Positions 52,531 to 59,793 of a stretch of DNA of 64,000 nt are shown piece after piece. Position 1 is the first letter of the stretch, and each line of letters begins with the position of its first letter. Source of the stretch: Stappia sp. TSB10P1A (GTDB lineage Bacteria; Pseudomonadota; Alphaproteobacteria; Rhizobiales; Stappiaceae). Location: the NCBI RefSeq assembly GCF_900185725.1, contig NZ_FYAU01000032.1, positions 62,001 to 126,000 on the forward strand, written 5' to 3'. Below the pieces are notes generated by a model. The model was not told the DNA's origin, made no database searches, and was given only the letters and a program-made list of their open reading frames with translations. The position numbers and the translations under genes were made by a program.

Positions 52531-53703
52531 TCAGGGCTTGGGAAGCGAGTCAGGCTTGCGCCAGCCGACGAAGCTCGGCGTGCCGCCCTTCAATTCGATC
52601 ATCGCCGCGGCCTTGTTCGGAACGTGCCCCTCCTCGGCGGTGCCGTAGTCGAGATCGCCGGTCAGAAGCTTGAACTGGCCGTCCTCGAGAGCCTTGGCGA
52701 GCGCCGCGCCCTCGGTGGTTCCGGCGGCCTTGATGCCCTCGGCGATCAGCATGATCGTGTCCCAGCCCGTGGAGACGAAGGACGTGTCGGGCGCCGAACC
52801 ATGCATGGCGGTGTAGAGCTCGATGAATTCCGCCATGTCGGGATGCGCCTCGGGGCCCATCCAGGTATGCGTGACGAAGAAGACGTCGTTGCCGAACTTC
52901 TCGCCGAGCGCCTCGTGCATCGCCGGATCGTCATAGGCGTCGCCGCCCAGCACGGGCGCGTCGTAGCCGACTTCACGCAGAGCGCGAATGATGATGCCGA
53001 TGTCCTGACCATAGGACGAGACGAAGATGACGTCGGGCTTCGTTCCGAGCGCCTGCAGACGCGCAAGCTGCGCCGAGAAATTGTTGTCGCCGTTGGTATA
53101 GGTGTCTTCCAGCAGGATCTCGCCGCCATTCGCCTTGAACTGCTCGACGAAATACTTGGAGAGCGACTTGGTATAGGCGATGAACTGATCGGTGACGACA
53201 TAGGCCGTCTTCCAGCCCTTCTCCTTGATCGCGAAATCGGCCGCCGCCGCCCCCATCGTGGTGTTCCACATGGAGAGCGTGAACTGCTTGTCGCCCAGCG
53301 ACCACGACGAATAGAGCGGATCGGACGCGCAGGTCGAGATGCCGACGAGGCCGGCGGCCTGGGCTTCGCGGCTGGCGGGCGAACCGAAATCGAAATCGCA
53401 GGGCGCGACGATGACCGCCGCGCCCTTGTCGATCAGTTCGACCGCGACATTGCCGACCGTGACCGGATCGGACTTGCCGTCGATATTGATGAACTCGATC
53501 TGCTTGCCGAGCACGCCGCCATTGTCGTTGAGGTATTTCACCGCCACCTGGGCGCCGTAGTAGCCGGGCGTGTCGAGCGGCGCCTGAATGCCGGTCATCG
53601 ACAAGGCGCCGCCGATCACGATCTTGCCGTCGTCGGCGAGCGCCGCGGAGCCGGCCAGCGCCACGCCGGCGGCTGCCATCAGAATTCTGGACGTCTTCAT
53701 CAT
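52531..53703 (-). CDS. Branched-chain-type ABC substrate-binding protein
   Basis: A 390-residue type I periplasmic receptor with signal peptide (MMKTSRILMAAAGVALAGSA, cut near 23). GKIVIGGALSMTGIQAPLDTPGYYGAQVAVKYLNDNGGVLGK is typical of amide/urea/branched-chain receptors. The pocket segment SREAQAAGLVGISTCASDPLYSSWS and the triad with Tyr are compatible with a small polar amide ligand. GAGGAA precedes ATG 53703. It is 122 bp after the second isochorismatase-fold gene. Confidence 0.93.
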   Translation of the reverse strand: MMKTSRILMAAAGVALAGSAALADDGKIVIGGALSMTGIQAPLDTPGYYGAQVAVKYLNDNGGVLGKQIEFINIDGKSDPVTVGNVAVELIDKGAAVIVAPCDFDFGSPASREAQAAGLVGISTCASDPLYSSWSLGDKQFTLSMWNTTMGAAAADFAIKEKGWKTAYVVTDQFIAYTKSLSKYFVEQFKANGGEILLEDTYTNGDNNFSAQLARLQALGTKPDVIFVSSYGQDIGIIIRALREVGYDAPVLGGDAYDDPAMHEALGEKFGNDVFFVTHTWMGPEAHPDMAEFIELYTAMHGSAPDTSFVSTGWDTIMLIAEGIKAAGTTEGAALAKALEDGQFKLLTGDLDYGTAEEGHVPNKAAAMIELKGGTPSFVGWRKPDSLPKP

Positions 53704-53825
53704 GGTTGTTCCTCTTTTCTGGAAGGTGCCTTTCGGCTGCGAACTGACAAGCGGGCCTGCCTTCTTGGGCTTATTCGCCACGTTCTCGGGTGTCTCCTTG
53801 GTCCTTTCCTCAAGCCGCCTTTCGC

Positions 53826-54479
53826 TTACTGGCCGATCTCCTTCAGAAGATCGGCGGTCGAGATCTGCCGGCAGTAGCCTTTGATGGCGTTGAGCGAGAA
53901 GTCGTGACGCTCCTGCGAGTAGGTTCCGCAGGCATCCGGCACGAGCGTGACCAGGTAGTTGAGGTCGCAGGCGTCGCGAACGGCGGATTCGACGCACTGA
54001 TCGGTGAGCAGTCCGCACAGCACGATCTGCTTCACGCCGAGATTGCGCAGCACATAGTCGATATGGGTCGAAACGAAGACGCTGGACGAGCTTTTCGGAA
54101 AGACGATTTCGTCTTCAAGCGGCGCCAGCTCGTCGATCACCTTGCCGTCATGCGATCCCTTCGCCACGTTGAAGCCGGTGATCTTGTAATCGAGGCTCCG
54201 GTCGCGGCCATCCTTCGTCAGACTCTCGATCGTGGTGTGCAGAACCTCGATCCCTGCCCTGCGGAACCCCGCCAGCAGCCGCTGCATGTTCGGGATCGCC
54301 ACCTCGTGGATGCGCTTGAAATAGTACCCGTATTTGCCGGCGATATCCTCGTCCGAGACATCCTTGAACTCGCCGCCGTCCCGCAGGACCGAGAAGTTCT
54401 GGACATCGATAAAGAGGATCGCGGAGGCAGCCGGATCGAGCGGGATATCGCGTGTGGTCGGATGGGCTGCGGCCATCAT
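53826..54479 (-). CDS. Isochorismatase-fold cysteine hydrolase (copy 2)
   Basis: A 217-residue paralog of copy 1. The triad is D25 (ILFIDVQNFS), K129 (IVFPKSSSSVF) and C162 (CGLLTDQCVESAVR). TKDGRDRSLDYKITGFN matches the KPDGRDRSL loop of copy 1, so the two may act on successive or related amide bonds. ATG start at 54479 or 54476 (Met-Met); it overlaps the amidohydrolase gene by 4 bp. Cytoplasmic. Confidence 0.92.
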   Translation of the reverse strand: MMAAAHPTTRDIPLDPAASAILFIDVQNFSVLRDGGEFKDVSDEDIAGKYGYYFKRIHEVAIPNMQRLLAGFRRAGIEVLHTTIESLTKDGRDRSLDYKITGFNVAKGSHDGKVIDELAPLEDEIVFPKSSSSVFVSTHIDYVLRNLGVKQIVLCGLLTDQCVESAVRDACDLNYLVTLVPDACGTYSQERHDFSLNAIKGYCRQISTADLLKEIGQ

Positions 54480-55282
54480 ACGCTTCCTTCAAGGCTTTGC
54501 GCCGCCAGACGAAGGGAGGCGGCCAGCCGGTCCGCCCACTCCCGCTGTCCGCGGTCATCGGTGATGAGATCGTTGCGCGTTTCGATCAGCACGTGCGGGA
54601 TGCCGCGCCTTTCGCCGTGAACGGGTATCGTGTAGTCGGAGAGATCGTCGACGACATAGGGCTCGTTGAGCTTGACCGTGACATGCGGATTGGCGCGCGC
54701 GAACAGGTCGGCCAACCGTTCGGCAAGACGGGCGTCGCGATTGTACAGCAGGCCGAGCTCGAAATCCCGCCGGGCGCCCGTTGCGCGCATGACCGGAGTG
54801 AAACTGTGGACGGTGACGAGAAACAGCGGGCCGCCGCCGGCTTGCCGATCATCGAGCGCCGCCGCGATCGCGGCATGCAGCGGCCGGTGGATTTCCTCGA
54901 AGCGGCGGCGCCGGTCGATCTCGGCAACCTCCGCATTGGCGGGCACCACGGTGCCGTCGCTCTGCCTGACGACACAGCCGTCGGACTCGTAGGGACGATT
55001 GCAATCGATCACGAGGCGGCTGTAGCGCTGCAGGATGAGAGGCGCGTCAAGGCGCTCGGAAAGCCCCCGGGCAAGCCCCTCCGCCCCCACGTCATAGGCG
55101 ATGTGCCGGTCCATTTCCTGCGGATCGACGCCGAGGTCGCCAAGCGCCGAAGGCACGGCACGCCCCGCATGTTCGCAGATCAGGAAAATGGCGGATCGGC
55201 CGGAGATATTGACCCATTCCACCGGATGCGGGTCGCCCGACTGCAGCAGTCCAGTGATGTCGGGATCTGCGAACCTGAGCAT
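54476..55282 (-). CDS. N-formylglutamate amidohydrolase family protein
   Basis: A 268-residue N-formylglutamate amidohydrolase-family enzyme. ISGRSAIFLICEHAGRAVPSALGDLGV, DRHIAYDVGAEGLARGLSERLDAPLIL and LFLVTVHSFTPVM are conserved zinc-enzyme segments. In the Hut pathway it frees formate from N-formylglutamate, but no hut genes are here, so another N-acyl amino acid is likely. ATG at 55282 is chosen; a TTG at 55348 would extend it without a ribosome site. It is the first gene of the minus-strand operon, divergent from rpiR-like. Confidence 0.85.
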   Translation of the reverse strand: MLRFADPDITGLLQSGDPHPVEWVNISGRSAIFLICEHAGRAVPSALGDLGVDPQEMDRHIAYDVGAEGLARGLSERLDAPLILQRYSRLVIDCNRPYESDGCVVRQSDGTVVPANAEVAEIDRRRRFEEIHRPLHAAIAAALDDRQAGGGPLFLVTVHSFTPVMRATGARRDFELGLLYNRDARLAERLADLFARANPHVTVKLNEPYVVDDLSDYTIPVHGERRGIPHVLIETRNDLITDDRGQREWADRLAASLRLAAQSLEGSV

Positions 55283-55439
55283 GGAGGACGGTATCCGTGA
55301 GGCGGCCAGGACGATCTCGGCACGCGGGGCTTCGATACCGCAAATCAAAGAAATTTATCGATCATAGTCAATCGCATTTTTCCATTTGACTAATTTTTTC
55401 CAAAAAGGGAATATCCGCTCCAACAAGGGGAACTCGCCA

Positions 55440-56342
55440 ATGAGCGATGTGACTTCGTCTTCGACGATCCGCACCAGAATTCGGGAAGCATCCAGCCAGC
55501 TCACCGCAAGCGAACGCAAGATCGCCAACGCCATCCTTGCCGACTATCCATTCGCTGGTCTGGAGAATATTCAGGAGCTTGCCGCCAGGACCGGCGTCAG
55601 CGCTCCGTCGATCACGCGATTTGTCAGCAAGATCGGCTGCGGCGGGTTCCAGGATCTACAGCGGCAGTTGATCGCCGAGCTGAAAGCCGGACAGAGCTCG
55701 CCTGTCGACCTGATGTCCAGCCAGACCCCGGTCGGCCACTCGGATTTTCTCTCCGAATATGTGGCGCGCCTCTCGGCCGTGATGCAGGAAATGGTCGAGA
55801 CCGTGCCGCAGGCACAGTTCGACAGTCTCGCCAGCCTCCTTGCGGACCCAACCCGCAACATCTTCCTGCTTGGCGGCAGGGTGAGCGACTGCATCGCCTC
55901 GTTCCTGTCCGTTCATCTCCGGCAGATTCGCAGCGGCATCTATCACATGGCCGACAATCCCGAGTTCTGGCCGGAACATGTGTTGCGCATGCGCAAGAAG
56001 GACGTGGTGCTGATCTTCGACTTCCGCCGCTATCAGATCAGCCTCTCCCGGCTTGCGAAATCCATTGCGGAACAGCGCGGAGCGACGATTGTCGTCGTGA
56101 CCGACAAGTGGATGTCGCCGGCGGCAAGACACGCCGATCACATCGTGGCGTTGCCGATCGATGCCGGCACGGCCTGGGATACGGCCGCGGCCGCCCTGGC
56201 TCTTGTCGAGGCACTGATCGTGCGCGTCTCCGAGACCGACTGGGAAGCCACACAAAAGCGCATCAGGGACTGGGACGGCATTCGCTTCGCAATGCCCGGA
56301 TACGACCAGGACAGACTGAACGGGGATGTCGATGAGACGTGA
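55440..56342 (+). CDS. RpiR family regulator
   Basis: A 300-residue RpiR protein: HTH (TASERKIANAILADYPFAGLENIQELAARTGVSAPSITRFVSKIG) at about 20-80 and a SIS ligand domain at about 125-265 (NIFLLGGRVSDCIASFLSVHL, VVLIFDFRRYQ). AAGGGGAACTC precedes ATG at 55440. It overlaps the ligase gene and is divergent from the transport operon, so it probably regulates both. SIS-domain ligands are often phosphosugars, but in amine pathways relatives sense other metabolites. Confidence 0.92.
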   Translation: MSDVTSSSTIRTRIREASSQLTASERKIANAILADYPFAGLENIQELAARTGVSAPSITRFVSKIGCGGFQDLQRQLIAELKAGQSSPVDLMSSQTPVGHSDFLSEYVARLSAVMQEMVETVPQAQFDSLASLLADPTRNIFLLGGRVSDCIASFLSVHLRQIRSGIYHMADNPEFWPEHVLRMRKKDVVLIFDFRRYQISLSRLAKSIAEQRGATIVVVTDKWMSPAARHADHIVALPIDAGTAWDTAAAALALVEALIVRVSETDWEATQKRIRDWDGIRFAMPGYDQDRLNGDVDET

Positions 56343-57645
56343 GGAAATGATGGTCGCCTGCTGCGGCGACCTTTCGGGCAAGGTGCGCGGCAAGGCTTTC
56401 CCTGTGTCGCAGTTCGACAAGCGCCTCAAGCGGGGCGTCGGCTGGACGCCGACCAACGTGCAGATCACCTGCTTCGACGCGATCGCCGACAGCCCGTTCG
56501 GCTCGCTCGGGGATCTCGTGCTCATTCCCGATCCCGCGACCCGCGTCAGCATCGAGAGCGAGGCGGGAGCGCCGAACGAGAACTTCGTGCTCGGCAACAT
56601 CCGCTATCTCGACGGCCGCCCCTGGGAGTTCTGCACGCGCTCGATCCTCGAGGCCGCGCTCGCGCGGTTGAAGACGGTTGCGGGCGTGACGCTGTACGGC
56701 GCTTTCGAACACGAGTTTCAGATCAAGCAACTGACCGGGGAGATCGGCAAGGCCTTCACGCTCGCCGCTTTCCAGGAAGAACGGCATTTCTGCGAAGCCG
56801 TCGTCGCCGCCATGCGCGATGCGGGCGTGACCCCGGACACGATCCTGAAGGAATTCGGCGCCGGCCAGTTCGAGGTGACGATGGGGCCGCAAAAGGGCGT
56901 GACGATCGCCGACCATTCGCTGGTCACACGCGAAATCGTCGGTCTCGTGGCGCGTGAACTCGGCTACGATCCGACGTTCACCCCGATCCGCGATCCGGCC
57001 GGCGTCGGAAACGGCGTCCATGTTCACCTGAGCATGCTCGATGATGCGGGCACTCCGGTGACCCACGACCCGCAGGGCAAGCACGAGCTCTCCGAGGTCG
57101 CCGGCATGTTCGTCGCCGGGATCCTGAAATATCTGGATGCGATCATCGCCATCACCGCCCCGAGCGTCGTGTCCTATCTCCGGCTGACGCCGCACCGCTG
57201 GAGCGCTGCCTTCAACAATCTCGGTTTTCGGGACCGCGAAGCCTCGGTGCGCATCTGCCCGGTGTCCGACATCAGCGACATCGCCCGCGCCGCCCAGTTC
57301 AATTTCGAGTTCAGGGCAGCGGATGCGGCGGCCAACCCGCATCTGGCCCTGGCGGCGATCGTGCATGCCGGTGTCCAGGGCATTGAAGAGCGATTGCCGG
57401 TGCCGGAGGCAACGCAGGAGGATCTGTCGCTGCTCGACGCCGACGCCCTTGCCGCCCGCGGCTTCATTCGGCTCCCGCAGACGCTTGAGGCCGCCCTGGA
57501 ACGCTTCGAAGGAAACCCGGTCGTTCGCGACTGGTTTCCCGCCGGCTTCCCGGAGGTCTATGTCAAACACAAGAAGGGCGAGATCGCCTACCTGGACGGC
57601 AAGACGCAGGGCGAGATCTGCGCGGCCTACGAAGCGGTCTATTAG
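56326..57645 (+). CDS. Glutamine synthetase-like ligase
   Basis: A 439-residue GS-fold enzyme of the gamma-glutamylamide/GlnT-PuuA class. Metal and substrate residues visible: E128 and E130 in FEHEFQI, E176 and E183 in KEFGAGQFEV, H232/H234 in GNGVHVHLS, R308 in REASVRICP, and E328/R330 in FNFEFRAADAAANPHL. It should use ATP to join glutamate or a related acid to an amine. The first 7-8 residues are uncertain: ATGs at 56332, 56347 and 56350 are alternatives. It overlaps rpiR-like, indicating coupled expression. Coordinates use the longest ATG start. Confidence 0.9.
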   Translation: MSMRREEMMVACCGDLSGKVRGKAFPVSQFDKRLKRGVGWTPTNVQITCFDAIADSPFGSLGDLVLIPDPATRVSIESEAGAPNENFVLGNIRYLDGRPWEFCTRSILEAALARLKTVAGVTLYGAFEHEFQIKQLTGEIGKAFTLAAFQEERHFCEAVVAAMRDAGVTPDTILKEFGAGQFEVTMGPQKGVTIADHSLVTREIVGLVARELGYDPTFTPIRDPAGVGNGVHVHLSMLDDAGTPVTHDPQGKHELSEVAGMFVAGILKYLDAIIAITAPSVVSYLRLTPHRWSAAFNNLGFRDREASVRICPVSDISDIARAAQFNFEFRAADAAANPHLALAAIVHAGVQGIEERLPVPEATQEDLSLLDADALAARGFIRLPQTLEAALERFEGNPVVRDWFPAGFPEVYVKHKKGEIAYLDGKTQGEICAAYEAVY

Positions 57646-57682
57646 CGCGGCGACCCGCGCGATCCGAAACGCACCGCCGGTC

Positions 57683-57711
57683 CCCGAAGGGCCAATCGAC
57701 AGCCCTTCGGG
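57683..57711 (+). terminator. Hairpin after GS-like gene
   Basis: A perfect 10-bp stem CCCGAAGGGC/GCCCTTCGGG with a 9-nt loop, 37 bp after the ligase stop. No clear T-run follows. Likely ends the rpiR/ligase unit. Confidence 0.55.
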
Positions 57712-57789
57712 ATGCCGAAGACGTCACGCCACTCTATTTTTCCGAAACAAGCATCTGATATTCCTTGAGAAAGAAAATACTCGGGCGAG

Positions 57790-58099
57790 AATACCATGTG
57801 ATCTGGGCCCTGGGGTCCCTGCCGCTCAGCGCAGAGCCCTTGGATTGATTTTTGGCCCCATGCGGCCTGGTTTCCCGGTCTCCATTTGATGGCGTGTTCG
57901 TACGGCGTCATGTTACCGAGCGCCGAATGTGGCCGGTGCGATTGCAGTCCTTACGCCACCTGGCGATGCCCGGCCTCGCCTGACCGAGGGTGGTGAACAG
58001 CGTCTCGTTCAGGCATTCGTCGCGGAAGCCGCCGTTGAACGCGTCTACCCCGGCGTTCTGGGCCGGTTTGCGCTCAAGCGAGGCGCGCGCCTGGATCAT
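57790..58099 (-). pseudogene. IS3-family transposase remnant
   Basis: The minus strand encodes the C-terminal part of an IS3-type integrase core: VDAFNGGFRDECLNETLFTTL and onward in one frame (about 58099-57908), then, after a frame change, GNMTPYEHAIKWRPGNQAA (about 57911-57790). Normally ESFNGRLRDECLNE is followed by an HSALGNLTP motif, which here is split between frames. The N-terminal catalytic part is missing; the intact hydrolase gene begins where it should be. No inverted repeats could be recognised. Confidence 0.8.
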
Positions 58100-58677
58100 A
58101 GGCGATCCAGGAACTCAAGCACTCGGAGGGTGAGCAGCGCGGTCGCATCCGCGTCGTACGACGGAAGCGAGCTGTCAGCGAAGTAGTGCTGATCGCCTGG
58201 GTACAGGAAGAGTTCCGCCTCCGCGACTTTCTCCACCAACTCGCGGGCGGCGTCGATATCGCCCTCGCCGACGAACATCGGGTCATTGTCCATCCCGTGG
58301 ATTTGAGCTGCCACGCCGTCCGGCCAAGGCCCGAAAGCCCACTCGCCAGTTATCGGCAGGCAAGAGTGGAAGAGCAAGGCCCCACGGGCGCCGGGCCGGG
58401 TCTGCGCAAGCTGCTGTGCCGGCAGCACACCGAACGAGAACCCCGCGTAGACAAGTTCGAGAGGCAATCCGTCGGCGGCTCTGACGCCGCGCTCCCGCAT
58501 TTCATCGAATCCCGTCTCCCCGATATAGGCAAGCCCCTCGTCGATACTTTGAAAGGTGAGCCCGTTGAACAGATCGGGCGTGTGAACGACGTGCCCCCCG
58601 GCTCGCAAGTCGTCGGCGAAAGCGCGCACACCCGGGGTCAGCCCCTGCGCGTGATGGAACAGCAAGACCTCAGCCAT
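58096..58677 (-). CDS. Dienelactone hydrolase family protein
   Basis: A 193-residue alpha/beta hydrolase. Nucleophile motif AGFSFGVLPAQQLA has Ser where classical dienelactone hydrolases have Cys; the Asp/His part is VGEGDIDAA and YPGDQHYFAD. HHAQGLTPGVRAFADDLRAGGHVVHTPDLFNG is typical of the family. The 3' end abuts the transposase remnant with 4 bp overlap, but the C-terminus looks complete. Substrate unknown. Confidence 0.88.
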   Translation of the reverse strand: MAEVLLFHHAQGLTPGVRAFADDLRAGGHVVHTPDLFNGLTFQSIDEGLAYIGETGFDEMRERGVRAADGLPLELVYAGFSFGVLPAQQLAQTRPGARGALLFHSCLPITGEWAFGPWPDGVAAQIHGMDNDPMFVGEGDIDAARELVEKVAEAELFLYPGDQHYFADSSLPSYDADATALLTLRVLEFLDRL

Positions 58678-58768
58678 ATGGAACCTTCCGGTTGGATGAT
58701 CGCGGGCATGTCTGACCTGCTACTGCGCGACGAATGCCGTCGACATGCAGAGAGTATTGGAGCGCGGA

Positions 58769-58930
58769 TCAGGACGGAAGGCGCCCGCGAAACAAACTGC
58801 AGCCATCAGCAAGGCGCGATCTTGAGACTTCCCGGAAACCAGCCTCGTTCATCCAGGTGCGAGAGAGACTTTCGGGGTATGAGCCACCGTGTCGGTAGGG
58901 GTTCAAAAAGTCAGGTTCATGAAAACGCCT
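58769..58930 (-). pseudogene. C-terminal fragment of a methyltransferase-like gene
   Basis: A minus-strand reading frame ending at 58769 encodes PYRHGGSYPESLSRTWMNEA and GFREVSRSRLADGCSL, which resembles the last helix and strands of SAM-dependent O-methyltransferases (EAGF followed by a basic/Leu strand). No methyltransferase core is in frame upstream. Probably a truncated relic; similarity is judged by eye only. Confidence 0.4.
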
Positions 58931-59193
58931 TCGAACGGCCCCATCCCCATCGGCGAGGTGCACCGCCACGGTCCGCGGCCTTGTACTTTCGCCTTTGATA
59001 TCAGTGCCTTAAAAGCCGCGTCGGTGAGCTTGGACACTCCCCACTCTGATTTTTCAATGCCATAAGAGATTGATTTTATTTCAAAAAACTTGCTTTGCCC
59101 GTCAGCGCCGAGGAGTAGGCCGTCAAAGCTGGCGCAGTCAACGCTCACCCTGCCATCGCCGATCGCCGGGATGGCGGACGTCCAGGACGCCAT
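58903..59193 (-). CDS. Unrecognised 96-residue ORF
   Basis: An ORF with ordinary amino-acid composition (GRVSVDCASFDGLLLGADGQ then FFEIKSISYGIEKSEWGVSK). I do not recognise it. It overlaps the methyltransferase-like fragment and starts 9 bp after the GNAT stop. No clear ribosome site. It could be a truncated gene end or a small real gene; lower GC than neighbours. Confidence 0.35.
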   Translation of the reverse strand: MASWTSAIPAIGDGRVSVDCASFDGLLLGADGQSKFFEIKSISYGIEKSEWGVSKLTDAAFKALISKAKVQGRGPWRCTSPMGMGPFEGVFMNLTF

Positions 59194-59201
59194 CCTGTGC
59201 T

Positions 59202-59750
59202 CTACGCGACCAGGCCCCGCATATGCTTCTCGAAGCGGAACATGTCGTCGTCGCCAGGCAGACCCGGCTCACTCGGACGGTGAGGATCCGGGTGGCCGGC
59301 GTGGTGGTATTCGACGATGTGGAAGCCGCAGACGTTGACGTAGAAGTGGATGTTGCGCTTCTCGAAGTAGGGCGTGTGGGTGATCCAGACCTGCGTATCC
59401 GGATATGCCGCCTCGATGGCGGCCCAGGCCTTGCGACCGATGCCGCGCCCCAGTTCATCGGAGCGCACGTAGAAAAAATCGAGCGAGTTATGCTGCGTTT
59501 CGGTGTCGATCGACACCACGGCGCCGCCGACCCAGCGGCCGTCTTCGAGAATCCGGTGAACGACGGCGTTCGGCGCCGCAAAGGAGGCGGCCACGTCGTC
59601 GTCGGACGGGATCGGGCCGTCGTCGACCGATCCGAAGGTTTCCACGACCGCGACCGCGAAGGCGTCCTGAAGATCTTTGCGGAAGCGCGGCAGGTCGTCC
59701 TCGCGCGCGATGTCGAGGGTCACCTGGCCGGTTGTGGTTGCGGATTTCAT
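59202..59750 (-). CDS. GNAT family N-acetyltransferase
   Basis: A 182-residue GNAT protein: [41 protein letters not shown] contains the acetyl-CoA pyrophosphate loop ([10 protein letters not shown]), then [29 protein letters not shown]. The target is unknown. ATG at 59750 is used although the frame is open further upstream into the efflux gene. It lies 43 bp after the RND pump gene on the same strand. Confidence 0.9.
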   Translation of the reverse strand: MKSATTTGQVTLDIAREDDLPRFRKDLQDAFAVAVVETFGSVDDGPIPSDDDVAASFAAPNAVVHRILEDGRWVGGAVVSIDTETQHNSLDFFYVRSDELGRGIGRKAWAAIEAAYPDTQVWITHTPYFEKRNIHFYVNVCGFHIVEYHHAGHPDPHRPSEPGLPGDDDMFRFEKHMRGLVA

Positions 59751-59793
59751 CAATATTCTCCGAAATCTGTGTCGAGATGCGGCTGGCCATTGG

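Larger units (their letters stand above)
58678..59201. other. Decay zone between hydrolase and GNAT
   Basis: About 520 bp holding a methyltransferase-like fragment (58769-58930) and one unassigned ORF (58903-59193). GC content is lower than in the flanking genes. I see no repeats or promoters that explain it. Confidence 0.4.
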
